Under the pieces are notes generated by a model. That model had not been told where the DNA came from and did no database searches. It saw only the letters and a program-made list of their open reading frames with translations. Positions 25,048 to 33,890 of a DNA stretch of 36,509 bases are shown one piece after another. This DNA is from Herpetosiphonaceae bacterium (lineage in GTDB: Bacteria; Chloroflexota; Chloroflexia; Chloroflexales; Kallotenuaceae). Made by a program: the position numbers and the translations under genes. Location of the stretch: assembly GCA_013821605.1 (NCBI GenBank), contig JACDGP010000050.1:1-36509 (forward strand). The letters are read 5' to 3'. Positions within the stretch are counted from its first letter, which is position 1, and each line of letters begins with the position of its first letter.

Positions 25048-26322
25048 CTATCGAGACCCAAACGTCAGCCGGAGCCATTGGCGTCCGCGTTGCAACGGCA
25101 TACAAACGCCGACGCCCTCGCCGGTCTGGTGCCAGTGTCCAGGTGGCAGCAGCACCCCTTCGTCGCGCATTGGGACGAGCGTCTCGGCTGCTCCTCCTTC
25201 GACTTGGCGAACCACTGCCGCCTCGCGCCGCGCATCAGCAGTGTGCAACAGGCTGAAGGTGAAGTCGGGACACGGGATCGCCGCGTCGAACTCGACCTCA
25301 ATGCCGCCGTCAAGTGGTCGGATGGTAACCGCGCAGGCAGCGGTCGCGGCCTGATACTGCGCGATCTCGCTGTTCTTCATCCATAGCAGGCGTGGTCCCA
25401 CATGCTGGGCTAGTCGTGCGAACGCCACATCCAGTGCCATTAGCCCTGCCCGGCTCCCATCCGAGAAGATCGACTGCCAGTGGCAGACCGTGATCAGCCA
25501 GCCATCGCCCGCGATCAGTTCGACCAAACGTCCGGCCCGACCATCAGCCGTGATGAATCGGTCGACGACCTCTGCAGCCGACCACGCAAGTGGTTGCTGC
25601 GTATTCCAGCAATAATCGCGGCAGGTATTAGCGATGTTCACCACCGCCTCACCCCGTTCGCGGTCGAGCAGCACCACCTTGGGGTCCCAAAATGGCGGCC
25701 CTTCGATATGCTCGTCGATGAAGTGAAAGGTAACCGCAGGCCCTCCCACACTCCGCACCGCTTCCAAAGTAGCTTGCGCATAGTCGCTGCGCGAGCCGCT
25801 GAACGAAACCGGCTGCGTTATGCCGGCTGCGACGAAGCCAGCCTTCTGCAAAATACGCATTGCGGCGCTCATATAGGCGGCGAGCGTGGCCTGCGACTGG
25901 TCCGCCATCCAGGCCTGCTCCGACTGTTCCAGCATCGTGCCGCTGCTAAGGTCAAGCGCCCGGGTATGCGTCAAGATCTCGGGCGTGATGTCGAAATTGG
26001 GCACGACGTCGGCACGCACCATGTCGAGCCAGCGCGTAATCTCGCCCATGTCGCAGCCCTCCCAGCCATGGAGGATGCTCCCCAGTCCGGCCGGATACGG
26101 CAGGATACTGAACTTGCCGCGGATCCCCCGCAGCTTGCACACCGCTACGAAATGATGCATGAAATCGAATGGAATGGACTGGACATGCTGCTCGTAGTTC
26201 TTGCCATCGACCTGCAGCCGGTAGTAGTACAACGGATTAATACACGGTGTGGGATCGTCCACAATCAAGGTAACAGGCACGCCAAGCCGAGGCTTTTCAA
26301 TCCGGATCATACAATGTTCCAT
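25048..26322 (-). CDS. Unknown protein, possibly polysaccharide-deacetylase-like
   Basis: 424 residues, not firmly recognised. Near the N-terminus VTLIVDDPTPCINP has a strand ending in a double Asp, and further on come HFVAVCKLRGIRGKFSILPY and VPNFDITPEILTHTRALDL; this rhythm recalls the beta-alpha barrel of NodB-like deacetylases and glycoside hydrolases (Asp-Asp near the start, later His). There is no signal peptide. The C-terminal 120 residues look like a separate beta-rich domain. An ATG 12 bases downstream (26310) is an alternative start; neither has a strong ribosome site. The start is only four bases after the stop of the DinB-like gene, so translation is likely coupled. Function is inference only. 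Confidence 0.6.
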   Translation of the reverse strand: MEHCMIRIEKPRLGVPVTLIVDDPTPCINPLYYYRLQVDGKNYEQHVQSIPFDFMHHFVAVCKLRGIRGKFSILPYPAGLGSILHGWEGCDMGEITRWLDMVRADVVPNFDITPEILTHTRALDLSSGTMLEQSEQAWMADQSQATLAAYMSAAMRILQKAGFVAAGITQPVSFSGSRSDYAQATLEAVRSVGGPAVTFHFIDEHIEGPPFWDPKVVLLDRERGEAVVNIANTCRDYCWNTQQPLAWSAAEVVDRFITADGRAGRLVELIAGDGWLITVCHWQSIFSDGSRAGLMALDVAFARLAQHVGPRLLWMKNSEIAQYQAATAACAVTIRPLDGGIEVEFDAAIPCPDFTFSLLHTADARREAAVVRQVEGGAAETLVPMRDEGVLLPPGHWHQTGEGVGVCMPLQRGRQWLRLTFGSR

Positions 26323-26326
26323 TGCT

Positions 26327-26830
26327 CTACAAATCCAAACCGGTCAGCCCATGCATACCCAGGATTAAAGAGAGTTCGCCACCATGATGCAGGTCATGTT
26401 CAAGGAGATGCCAGATAATCCACTGCCGCGAATGAGTGTGTACAGCTTTCCCAGGCTCCTCCGGGGGATACGGACTTTGGAAGGTTTCGCTGAGATCGGC
26501 TGGCGTCCAGTGCAGCAGTGCTGCCTCAATCATCTGCCAGGTAGACTCCAGACCGCTAACCAGTTCGGCTACGGAGCGGGCCGGCTGTCCGTCTTCGTCC
26601 CACCTAGCGAGCGGTGCGAGTTCGTCACTACCTTCGCCCAGCCACTCATGGAACCAGCCGACCCGCGTGGCAACGATATGCGTCCCCAGCATCCCGGCTG
26701 ACCACATATGCGGCGCCGTACGCAAAGCCAGTTGCTCCGCCGAGAGCGGCGTGATAGCCGTAACCAGCCGTCGCTGGTACACATCCCAGCCCTGGTAGAA
26801 GGTCGTGAGTGGCAGTTGGTTGCTGATCAT
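26327..26830 (-). CDS. DinB-family protein
   Basis: 167 residues with the DinB superfamily pattern: an N-terminal helix with FYQGWDVYQRRLV, MWSAGMLGTHIVA (first metal His) and WHLLEHDLHHGGELSLIL (second and third metal His). Family proteins are metal-binding four-helix bundles, often thiol transferases; the substrate here is unknown. AGGAG stands eight bases before the ATG at 26830. Four bases separate its TAG from the next ATG of the deacetylase-like gene, so both proteins are probably made together. It diverges from the ABC-2 genes. Confidence 0.85.
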   Translation of the reverse strand: MISNQLPLTTFYQGWDVYQRRLVTAITPLSAEQLALRTAPHMWSAGMLGTHIVATRVGWFHEWLGEGSDELAPLARWDEDGQPARSVAELVSGLESTWQMIEAALLHWTPADLSETFQSPYPPEEPGKAVHTHSRQWIIWHLLEHDLHHGGELSLILGMHGLTGLDL

Positions 26831-26965
26831 CGCTGTTGCTCCTGTGTACGCTTGAACAGTCTACTACGAAAAGCGATAATCATGACTTTCGACACCCCAT
26901 CCATAGCCCGTCCGTGACTAGGTGGACACGAATGGGCGCTGTATACTCCATCGCAGACGAGCTAC

Positions 26966-27865
26966 ATGGAGCATACAGTGGTCAATGTGATTGAGCTACG
27001 GGGCGTCAGCAAGTGCTACGGCAAGCTACAAGCCGTGTATCCGCTTGACCTGGATGTGCAGGCCGGTGATATCGTGGGCTTTCTGGGGCCGAACGGTGCC
27101 GGTAAAACCACAACGATGAGCATGATGCTCGGTCTGCGTCGCCCCACGAGTGGTACGGTGCGGCTCTTTGGTCAGCCACCAAGCAGCTTACAGAGCCGGG
27201 CACGAGTTGGCATCATGCTACAAGAGTCAGGTGTACCGGGCAGCTTGCGCGTCGACGAGCTGCTGCGCCTGTTCCAAAGTTATTATCCCTACACGTTGCC
27301 CACCGCCGAACTGTTGGAGCGGGCCGGATTAGTGGAAAAGCGCCACGCGTTAGTATCGGCCTTGTCGGGCGGGCAAAAGCAACGCTTGTATTTCGCGCTG
27401 GCGCTGGCCGGTGATCCCGATCTGTTGTTTCTCGACGAGCCGACGGCGGGCATGGATGTTGAGGCACGGCTGCACTTTTGGGAGCAGGTGCGCGGCTTCA
27501 CCGCTCTCGGCAAAACAATCTTATTCAGTACCCACTATTTAGAAGAGGTTGATGCTCTGGCAACCCGCATCATCGTGATCGATAAAGGGCGCATCATTGC
27601 TGAGGGCACCCCGCACGAGATCAAAGGCTTGACCGCCGACAAGCATGTGATCCTCAGGACCAATCTGCCGGCCGATCTAGTCAATGGTTATCCAGGCGTG
27701 CGAACAGCCCAAGTACAGAATGGCGAACTTCAAGTAGCGACCACCCGGCCCGAGGATTTCTTGCGACGCGTTTTCAGCGAAGGCTGGGAGGTCAATGATC
27801 TGCGGGTCAAAGAGGTCGATCTTGAAACCGCATTCTTGAGTCTTACCGAGGAGGTCCATGTATGA
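26966..27865 (+). CDS. ABC-2 type transporter ATP-binding protein
   Basis: 299 residues. Walker A GPNGAGKTT, Q-loop GIMLQESG, signature LSGGQKQRL, Walker B LLFLDEPTAGMD and switch His in FSTHYLEEVD are all intact. The C-terminal 80 residues form the extra domain common in drug- or bacteriocin-export ATPases of this class (DrrA/CcmA-like). The ATG at 26966 has no strong ribosome site; the next in-frame GTG is five codons on. The stop overlaps the start of the permease gene by four bases (ATGA). It is the first of five same-strand genes ending in a two-component system, the usual layout for antimicrobial sensing and export. Confidence 0.95.
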   Translation: MEHTVVNVIELRGVSKCYGKLQAVYPLDLDVQAGDIVGFLGPNGAGKTTTMSMMLGLRRPTSGTVRLFGQPPSSLQSRARVGIMLQESGVPGSLRVDELLRLFQSYYPYTLPTAELLERAGLVEKRHALVSALSGGQKQRLYFALALAGDPDLLFLDEPTAGMDVEARLHFWEQVRGFTALGKTILFSTHYLEEVDALATRIIVIDKGRIIAEGTPHEIKGLTADKHVILRTNLPADLVNGYPGVRTAQVQNGELQVATTRPEDFLRRVFSEGWEVNDLRVKEVDLETAFLSLTEEVHV

Positions 27866-28698
27866 GCTACGTACTGCCTGCCCGATCCACCGCGGTATCA
27901 CCGCAACGTGCCCTTAGTCCAACGGCGGTCCGTTCGGGCCGCTGGCTGCCGATGCTGGGCCAGCAAATTCGCACCGAATTCATGAAGCTATGGCGCATTC
28001 CGGCCTTTTCGGCATCCGTACTGCTCTTCCCCGTGATCTTGTTTGTCTTATTTGCGGTGCCCTATGCCCGCGAAACGTTGCCAAATGGTTCGAGCGCCGG
28101 TAAATATCTGCTGGCCTCGTTCTGTGCCTATGGTCTGTTGGGCGTCGCCTTCTTTAGTTTCGGCATCAGCGTTGCAACTGAGCGAGGTCAAGGCTGGATG
28201 CGCTTGATCCGAGCCACGCCGCTGCCGGCCACTATTTTTATCACTGCCAAAATTGTAATGGCCTTGATGTTTGCCGTGTTATTGCTGGCATTGATGTTTC
28301 CGCTCGCGTTTTTCGCCGGCCATGTCCGTATGGCGACCTACGAATGGATCATGCTGTTCATCAATCTCGTGGTGGGCGTGCTACCCTTCAGCATGGTAGG
28401 CTTTGCCTTGGGCTACTGGGCTGGCCCGAATAGTGCAGCGCCGATTGCAAATATCGTCTATCTACCCCTATCATTCGCGTCGGGCCTGTGGCAACCACTC
28501 GAGTCGCTGCCGGCCATCGTGCAACGGATCGCGCCCTATCTGCCGCCGTATCATTATGCGCAGCTTGTACGGCGTGCTGTTGGCGTTGAGGATGGGAAAA
28601 CAGGCCAACACCTTGCTTGGCTGCTAGGGACCGCGCTTGTCTTCGGCCTCCTGTCCGCTTGGGGCTACCGGCGTGATCAAGACAAACAGTACGGCTAG
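27862..28698 (+). CDS. ABC-2 type transporter permease
   Basis: 278 residues with a cytosolic N-terminus of about 40 residues and six membrane helices, in an ABC2_membrane layout. The early GQQIRTEFMKLWRIPAFSA is the usual start of such permeases, and the last loop contains SFASGLWQPLESLPAIVQRIAPYLPPYHYAQLVR, read here in two parts around the family's conserved Pro/Tyr region. The ATG overlaps the ATPase stop, so the two are translationally coupled. The substrate is unknown; regulated drug or peptide export is likely given the downstream kinase and regulator. Confidence 0.93.
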   Translation: MSYVLPARSTAVSPQRALSPTAVRSGRWLPMLGQQIRTEFMKLWRIPAFSASVLLFPVILFVLFAVPYARETLPNGSSAGKYLLASFCAYGLLGVAFFSFGISVATERGQGWMRLIRATPLPATIFITAKIVMALMFAVLLLALMFPLAFFAGHVRMATYEWIMLFINLVVGVLPFSMVGFALGYWAGPNSAAPIANIVYLPLSFASGLWQPLESLPAIVQRIAPYLPPYHYAQLVRRAVGVEDGKTGQHLAWLLGTALVFGLLSAWGYRRDQDKQYG

Positions 28699-28744
28699 CG
28701 ACGGAGATGAGGACGTTTTATACTATCTAAGGAGGGTGATCACG

Positions 28745-29218
28745 ATGGAACAACGAACGTATCACGGCAATGTGCCTCCGGAAGGACTGGCGGACTATCT
28801 GGTACAGCACTACGATCCACAAGCGGATCTCCAGGCCCAGAAGATTGGCCAAGGCGACTCGCTCATGGTTCAGATTGGGCGTGGCGATACCCCCGACGAA
28901 TTAAGGAACGCACTGACCTTGGGGATCACTCGCAGTCCCAACGATGCCACGGCGCTGCTTGTTACGATGGGTCAGCAGCAGTGGATCGACCCGAAGATGA
29001 TGGGATACGTGGCGATGATGGGGCTGATCAGTATCATGGTGACGCCCTGGGCCTTGTTTGCGCTGATCTGGCCGCTTTCTCGGATGCTCAGCAGCACGAC
29101 GTTGCCCAACGACATCTGGAATACGATTGAGCTGTACACGGCAAGCCAGGGCGCAGCGACGGGCGCGACACAAAAGTTGGTCCATCCACACTTTGATCAA
29201 GATGCTGGTCAGCTATAA
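28745..29218 (+). CDS. Unknown small membrane protein in the ABC-2/two-component run
   Basis: 157 residues, not recognised. AAGGAGGG stands before the ATG at 28745; the frame is open upstream, but this is the clear start. Residues 1-85 form a soluble domain (ADYLVQHYDPQADLQAQKIG, then GDSLMVQIGRGD) with an alpha/beta look. One or two membrane segments follow (about 86-112), then a short tail ending in HPHFDQDAGQL. It lies 46 bases after the permease and six before the kinase gene, so it is part of the same unit. It might be an accessory or sensing subunit; that is only context. Confidence 0.75.
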   Translation: MEQRTYHGNVPPEGLADYLVQHYDPQADLQAQKIGQGDSLMVQIGRGDTPDELRNALTLGITRSPNDATALLVTMGQQQWIDPKMMGYVAMMGLISIMVTPWALFALIWPLSRMLSSTTLPNDIWNTIELYTASQGAATGATQKLVHPHFDQDAGQL

Positions 29219-29224
29219 CGAGCC

Positions 29225-30463
29225 ATGGGCATAGATCAGTTCCCAGTCCGCACACTCGCACGCTTCGGCATATTTTGGACCATTATCCTGTATGCTGGCC
29301 TAGGTCTGACCGTATTCGGCTGCTACGTGGACCAGCCCACATTGTTGCGGGGTTGGTCTGGCGTTGGACTATGGGGGCTGATCGCGGCGTTCTTTAGCGT
29401 GTACCACCTCGTGTATCTACGCCGTGTGCGCCGTTGGCCGATACCCTTCGGTTATGCCGTCTTTTACGCAGTGAGCCAAAGCCTGGTGCTCTGGCTCCTG
29501 TCTCGCTACAACATAGGTTTTGCCTGGCTCGGCTATGCACTGCTTGCACAAGTCACAACTGCAATCCCACCGCTGCAATGGCCCATACCCATCCTTGCCA
29601 TCGCGGCACTGCTGGTCGGGCCAAGTGGGCTGTACACGGCACTGGTTGGGCGCAACTGGCTTGGCGTGAGTGGGATACTCTTCACCTTCGTTATTATCCT
29701 GGCGCTTTATCTCTTCATAAACCTGATGGTGTCACAGCGCTTTCGCCTAGCGCATGTGGTGGCAGAATTACGTCAGGCGAAGCACGAGCTTGAGGAGCGG
29801 GCGGCGCAAACCGAGGAACTCGCCGCCCTGCGTGAGCGCACGCGGCTGGCGCGCGAGATGCATGATAGCCTGGGACATGCGCTGGTGCTGGTTAACGTTA
29901 AACTCGAAGCGGCACAACGGCTGTATGCCGTGGACGCCCTGCGCGGTGCCCGCGAACTGGATGCGACCAAGCTGCTGGTACGCGATACGATGAACGAGCT
30001 GCGGCGCTCGCTGGCGAACCTGCGCAGCCCACTGCCCGACCAGGACTTGTGCGCCGCCCTGCAACGTCTTGGTGCTGAAGCCTGTCGTGGTGGGCAGCTT
30101 ACGGTTAGCTGTAGCATCGCACCCGAACTACCCGTGATGAACGCTGAAACGACCGAGACACTCTGGTACGTGGCCCGTGAAGCCTTGACAAATGTCGAAC
30201 GGCACGCCGCTGCCCAGCATATGAGCGTTGGGCTGGCATACTGTGATCACCAGTTCGTGTTGCGCGTGAGCGACGATGGGCGGGGTCTACAGCTTGGCGA
30301 TCTGCAGCGTGCAGGACATTATGGCATTCTTGGCATGCGCGAGCGCACCGAAGCACTAGGTGGGACACTTTCTATCGGCGTTAGGGCTGAAGGCGGAACG
30401 GTGATTGAGGCACATGTGCCGGCTACGGCGAACCGGTTGGAGCAGTCCGTTGAGTCCGTCTGA
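29225..30463 (+). CDS. NarL/DesK-type sensor histidine kinase
   Basis: 412 residues. About six membrane helices fill residues 10-170, followed by a coiled-coil and a HisKA_3 dimerisation domain with the phospho-acceptor His213 in AREMHDSLGHAL, and an HATPase_c with EALTNVERHA and SDDGRGL. GMRERTEALGG is typical of LuxR-regulator partners. The sensor part has no large outer domain, as in kinases that sense the membrane or a partner transporter. The ATG lies six bases after the preceding stop without a strong ribosome site. The stop is one base before the regulator's ATG. Confidence 0.93.
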   Translation: MGIDQFPVRTLARFGIFWTIILYAGLGLTVFGCYVDQPTLLRGWSGVGLWGLIAAFFSVYHLVYLRRVRRWPIPFGYAVFYAVSQSLVLWLLSRYNIGFAWLGYALLAQVTTAIPPLQWPIPILAIAALLVGPSGLYTALVGRNWLGVSGILFTFVIILALYLFINLMVSQRFRLAHVVAELRQAKHELEERAAQTEELAALRERTRLAREMHDSLGHALVLVNVKLEAAQRLYAVDALRGARELDATKLLVRDTMNELRRSLANLRSPLPDQDLCAALQRLGAEACRGGQLTVSCSIAPELPVMNAETTETLWYVAREALTNVERHAAAQHMSVGLAYCDHQFVLRVSDDGRGLQLGDLQRAGHYGILGMRERTEALGGTLSIGVRAEGGTVIEAHVPATANRLEQSVESV

Positions 30464-30464
30464 C

Positions 30465-31115
30465 ATGGCGTCTCCTGCTATTCGCGTGCTGCTGGCCGAA
30501 GATCAAACACTGATGCGCCAGGGGCTCAAAACGATCCTTGAGCTTGAGGATGGTTTTGAGGTCGTCGGGGAGGCCGGTGACGGCGCGGCAGCGGTGGTCC
30601 AAGCGCTGATCCATCGTCCGGATATCGTCTTGATGGATGTGCAAATGCCCCAGATGAATGGCGTGTTGGCGACCGCGCAATTAAGTGCTGCACTTCCGAC
30701 CACGCGCGTCATTATCCTCACGACCTTCGATTATGATGAATATGTCTTCGACGGTATCAAAGCCGGCGCGCGTGGCTATCTGCTCAAGGATGTCCCGGCC
30801 GACGAATTATTGGCGACGATTCGGCGGGTGCATGCCGGCGAAAGCATGATCCAGCCCAGCGTGGCTACGCGTATAATCGCCGAGTTTTCCCGTCGCCACA
30901 CCGCCGAGCAACAGCCTAAGTATGAGCCATTAACAGAACGGGAACGCGAGGTGTTGCGTCTACTTTCGGATGGCTTGAGTAACAAGGCTATCGCCCTGCG
31001 CCTGACCCTGGCCGAGGGCACGATCAAAAATCATGTGTCCACCATCCTCGACAAGCTGCAGGCCGCGAATCGTACCGATGCTGCCCGCCTCGGCCGCGAG
31101 CAAGGGCTTATCTAA
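30465..31115 (+). CDS. LuxR/NarL-family response regulator
   Basis: 216 residues from the ATG at 30465, which directly follows the kinase TGA with one base between. The frame is open further upstream, but that part lies inside the kinase gene. Receiver: AEDQ acidic residues (11-13), phospho-acceptor Asp58, TTFDYDEYV, and Lys in YLLKDVPA. The LuxR helix-turn-helix follows (about 150-210) with LTEREREVLRLLSDGLSNKAIA and EGTIKNHVSTILDKL, quoted in two parts. It probably binds DNA when phosphorylated by the adjacent kinase, most simply to control the ABC-2 operon. It ends 20 bases from the stop of the convergent oxidoreductase. Confidence 0.95.
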   Translation: MASPAIRVLLAEDQTLMRQGLKTILELEDGFEVVGEAGDGAAAVVQALIHRPDIVLMDVQMPQMNGVLATAQLSAALPTTRVIILTTFDYDEYVFDGIKAGARGYLLKDVPADELLATIRRVHAGESMIQPSVATRIIAEFSRRHTAEQQPKYEPLTEREREVLRLLSDGLSNKAIALRLTLAEGTIKNHVSTILDKLQAANRTDAARLGREQGLI

Positions 31116-31135
31116 CGTTGGATCGCGTGTCCATT

Positions 31136-32287
31136 CTACAAGCTTTGCGTCGCCGGATCGAGTGGCAGTTGGACGGGTCGCCCGCCATCAGCGGAAGACT
31201 GGCGCAGAGCGGTGATCAGTTCCTGATCCAGCCGCCCTTGCTCAGGTCCGTAGGATGGTTCTCCACCACTACGCACGGCATCGATCAAGCTCATGATACA
31301 GCTGGCGACGCCGATTTCGTCGTCGTGCCACTGGACGCCGTGACCCTTAACGACCGGCGTGAAGGGATTGTCCCAGCGCACGATCGGCTGTGCCGGGTCG
31401 CCGGTATGCGCGACCAGTGCCACCAGGGCGCCACCATCGTTGCGTTCCCAACGGCGCTCAATCGTGACAAACTGCGGAGCTTCACCACCGGGCGCGAGCA
31501 GCGAGAGCTGTTCCTCCACCTCCAGGTTAACGCCGAGGGTAATGCCCATGCCTTTCTCGGCTAAAAACCGGCTGCTGCGCCACCAGCGTAGGGGCGAGTC
31601 ATAGCCCACATCTGTCCAATGAAAGATGCCGAGCCGTCCCTGCTCAAACTCGATGATACCGTGCTCTTGTGTCTCGGTCCGTGGCCCATACTTATCCGAC
31701 AGCCTGCTCCATTGCGGGGCCAGTTCATACTTGCGCACAGCACCCGTCGCCTGCACCGGGCGAGCGTCGAAGCCGAGGTAGCTGCGCATGACGCTGATGC
31801 CATGGTAGCCATGGCCGGCGAAATCGTTGAAGGAGCTATGGACCTGACCGAAGAGGCCCGACGCGAGCAGCTTCAGCTTGATTTGCTCAAGCGGACGGCG
31901 ATGAAACTGCTCGGCCACCTCGATCTTCAGATTGCGCGCCCGCGCTGCGGCAATGACCGCGTCGGCGTCGCTCAACTTGTGGGCAATCGGTGTTTCGACC
32001 AAGACGTGCAAACCATGTTCCACGGCCATCAGTCCCACCTGACCGTTGGCCCCGTAGGAGACCGAAACGACGCCGATCACCGGCGCTTGCTCCCTGATCA
32101 GCCGGTCAAGATCGGTGTACCACGGCACTGCGAGGCTGGTCCCCAGCTGCTTGGCAGAGTCGGGACTACGACCCCAGACCCCCACCAGTTCGACGTCAGG
32201 CAGTGCCTGTAATAACGGTCCATACAAATAATCGGAGCGCTTGGCCGTCCCGATAATGGCGACGCGGATGGGCGTTGATTCTGCCAT
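31136..32287 (-). CDS. Gfo/Idh/MocA-family oxidoreductase
   Basis: 383 residues from the ATG at 32287, which has AGGAGAGG at a good distance; the longer frame to 32335 is not supported. The Rossmann N-terminus reads IRVAIIGTAKRSDYLYGPLLQAL, here quoted only as the family landmark up to residue 28. The family's usual EKP motif reads ETP here (98-100), so the conserved Lys is Thr99. A C-terminal alpha/beta substrate domain follows. Such enzymes oxidise or reduce sugars, inositols or related cyclic polyols with NAD(P); the ETP change questions a standard dehydrogenase mechanism. It is divergent from the aldo/keto reductase gene and convergent on the regulator gene. Confidence 0.88.
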   Translation of the reverse strand: MAESTPIRVAIIGTAKRSDYLYGPLLQALPDVELVGVWGRSPDSAKQLGTSLAVPWYTDLDRLIREQAPVIGVVSVSYGANGQVGLMAVEHGLHVLVETPIAHKLSDADAVIAAARARNLKIEVAEQFHRRPLEQIKLKLLASGLFGQVHSSFNDFAGHGYHGISVMRSYLGFDARPVQATGAVRKYELAPQWSRLSDKYGPRTETQEHGIIEFEQGRLGIFHWTDVGYDSPLRWWRSSRFLAEKGMGITLGVNLEVEEQLSLLAPGGEAPQFVTIERRWERNDGGALVALVAHTGDPAQPIVRWDNPFTPVVKGHGVQWHDDEIGVASCIMSLIDAVRSGGEPSYGPEQGRLDQELITALRQSSADGGRPVQLPLDPATQSL

Positions 32288-32391
32288 GGTTCCTCTCCTG
32301 TGTGTGCCGTGCTTGACTGCAGCACATAGTAGCACGGGCGATTGGGCCAGAAGAGTATGCTATGCTTGGCTGAGCTAAGGAGAACAGAGCG

Positions 32392-33381
32392 ATGGAATAC
32401 CGCAAGCTGAGCACAACTGATATCGATGTGTCGGTCGTGGCGCTGGGTTGCTGGGCGTTCGCGGGTGATGCAACCTGGGGTCCGCAAGACGAAGATGCAG
32501 CGCTGGCAACCGTTCACGCCGCGCTTGATGCAGGTGTGAACTTTTTTGATACGGCCGAAGCTTATGGCGCAGGATCGTCGGAGTTGTTGCTCGGCAAGGC
32601 GCTGGCGGGCCGGCGTGGTGAGGCGGTGATCGCCAGCAAAGTGAGCGGCGATCACCTTGCACCCGCTGAGTTGCGGCAAGCCTGTGAGCGCAGCTTACGC
32701 CAGCTCAATACCGACTACCTTGACCTGTACCAGATCCACTGGGCGAATCGTGAGATCCCGCTGGCCGAAACCTACGGGGCACTTGAAGAGTTGCGGTCAG
32801 AGGGCAAAGTGCGGGCCTTTGGTGTTTGTAATTTTGGCGTGGGCGATTTGACGGATCTATTCGCGGTTGGAGCTTGTGCTACCAACCAGTTGCCCTATAG
32901 CTTGCTGTGGCGCGCGATCGAATACGAGATCAGGCAGAAATGCATCGACCACGGGATCGGGATCCTGTGTTATAGCCCGCTCATGCAGGGCTTGTTGGCC
33001 GGAAAGTTTGCCACGGCCGATGAGGTGCCGGAGGGCCGAGCGCGCACCAGGCATTTTTCCAAGGATCGCGCACAAGCGGTCCATGGTGAGCCCGGCTGTG
33101 AACAGGAGACCTTTGGCGCGCTGGAGCAGATCCGGCGGATCAGCGGCCAGATCGAGGTGCCTATGGCGCAGGTGACGCTGGCCTGGTTAGCACAGCAACC
33201 CGGCGTGACCTCGATCCTGGCTGGCGCGCGGAGCCCCGACCAAATCCTGGACAATGTGCAAGCGGCAAAGGTGACCCTCCCGCTGGCGGTGGTCGCTGAA
33301 TTATCAGCAGCGACCGAGCAAGTTAAGTGGAAGCTTGGCCCGAACCCCGACATGTGGCGGGCAGAGTCGCGCTTTCGCTGA
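32392..33381 (+). CDS. Aldo/keto reductase
   Basis: 329 residues with the AKR TIM barrel. The catalytic tetrad is complete: Asp53 and Tyr58 in FFDTAEAYG, Lys83 in ASKVSG and His116 in YQIHWAN. The C-terminal NADPH-binding part has GARSPDQILDN. It reduces aldehydes or ketones with NADPH in the cytosol; the exact substrate is not predictable. AAGGAG stands nine bases before the ATG. It diverges from the Gfo/Idh/MocA gene with a 104-base spacer, so the two may share regulation and act on related carbohydrates. That link is inference. Confidence 0.95.
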   Translation: MEYRKLSTTDIDVSVVALGCWAFAGDATWGPQDEDAALATVHAALDAGVNFFDTAEAYGAGSSELLLGKALAGRRGEAVIASKVSGDHLAPAELRQACERSLRQLNTDYLDLYQIHWANREIPLAETYGALEELRSEGKVRAFGVCNFGVGDLTDLFAVGACATNQLPYSLLWRAIEYEIRQKCIDHGIGILCYSPLMQGLLAGKFATADEVPEGRARTRHFSKDRAQAVHGEPGCEQETFGALEQIRRISGQIEVPMAQVTLAWLAQQPGVTSILAGARSPDQILDNVQAAKVTLPLAVVAELSAATEQVKWKLGPNPDMWRAESRFR

Positions 33382-33482
33382 GTGTGGGATGTACCGGGCG
33401 CTGGAGCACAGCTTGCACGATTAGCACGTGTCGGTGTATGTTTAGCACTGGGCCAAGAGCAATACAGAAAGGACTATCCCCT

Positions 33483-33812
33483 ATGAGCGAGAATGTGCCA
33501 CCAGTGTCCGCACAGCATGATCAGATAGCGACCCACATTGGCGAACTTGCCCAACGTGCAGCGCAAGCAGAGGCTCAGATCCAGACGCTTGACCGGCAAC
33601 TTGCTGCAGCCGAGGGTCAGCAGCGCAGAGATTTAGAAGGGCAGTTGCGCGCGCTCGTCGCGGAGTATAGTTCACTCATTAAGGAGGCGAATGCCCTCCG
33701 TGGCCAGCTTGGCTTGCCGGTCGTCGTGCCAGTTGTGCCACTGCCAGCGATTATGACCGATCAGCCGGCGAGTCACCCAGAAGACGAATGGACTACGACG
33801 CAGGGCACATAA
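33483..33812 (+). CDS. Small coiled-coil protein of unknown function
   Basis: 109 residues from the ATG at 33483, with AAAGGA about ten bases upstream. The frame is open into the aldo/keto reductase gene, but that part is not expected to be translated. Residues 10-80 form one long amphipathic helix rich in Gln, Ala, Glu and Arg (heptad-like IGELAQRAAQAEAQIQTLDR), followed by a Val/Pro stretch (LPVVVPVVPLPA) and an acidic tail. It resembles small coiled-coil proteins of no known role. It lies 101 bases after the aldo/keto reductase and is followed by a hairpin. Confidence 0.65.
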   Translation: MSENVPPVSAQHDQIATHIGELAQRAAQAEAQIQTLDRQLAAAEGQQRRDLEGQLRALVAEYSSLIKEANALRGQLGLPVVVPVVPLPAIMTDQPASHPEDEWTTTQGT

Positions 33813-33814
33813 CC

Positions 33815-33838
33815 GCCGTGCGGGTAATCCCGTACGGC
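33815..33838. terminator. Hairpin after the coiled-coil gene
   Basis: A 10-bp stem with one G-T pair and a 4-base loop (33815-33824 with 33829-33838) starts three bases after the stop. There is no T tract, but it lies between convergent genes, so a terminator role is likely. Confidence 0.55.
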
Positions 33839-33890
33839 TGTGAATTCGCTGCGAGCTAGGTAGCCGTTACGCTGGGAATGTGGTGCTAGC

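Noticed and set aside
25480-26418. Plus-strand open frame of about 312 codons
   Set aside because: It lies wholly opposite the 424-residue gene and the end of the DinB-like gene, has no ribosome site, and its product is His/Arg-rich without recognisable motifs. A GC-rich antisense shadow.
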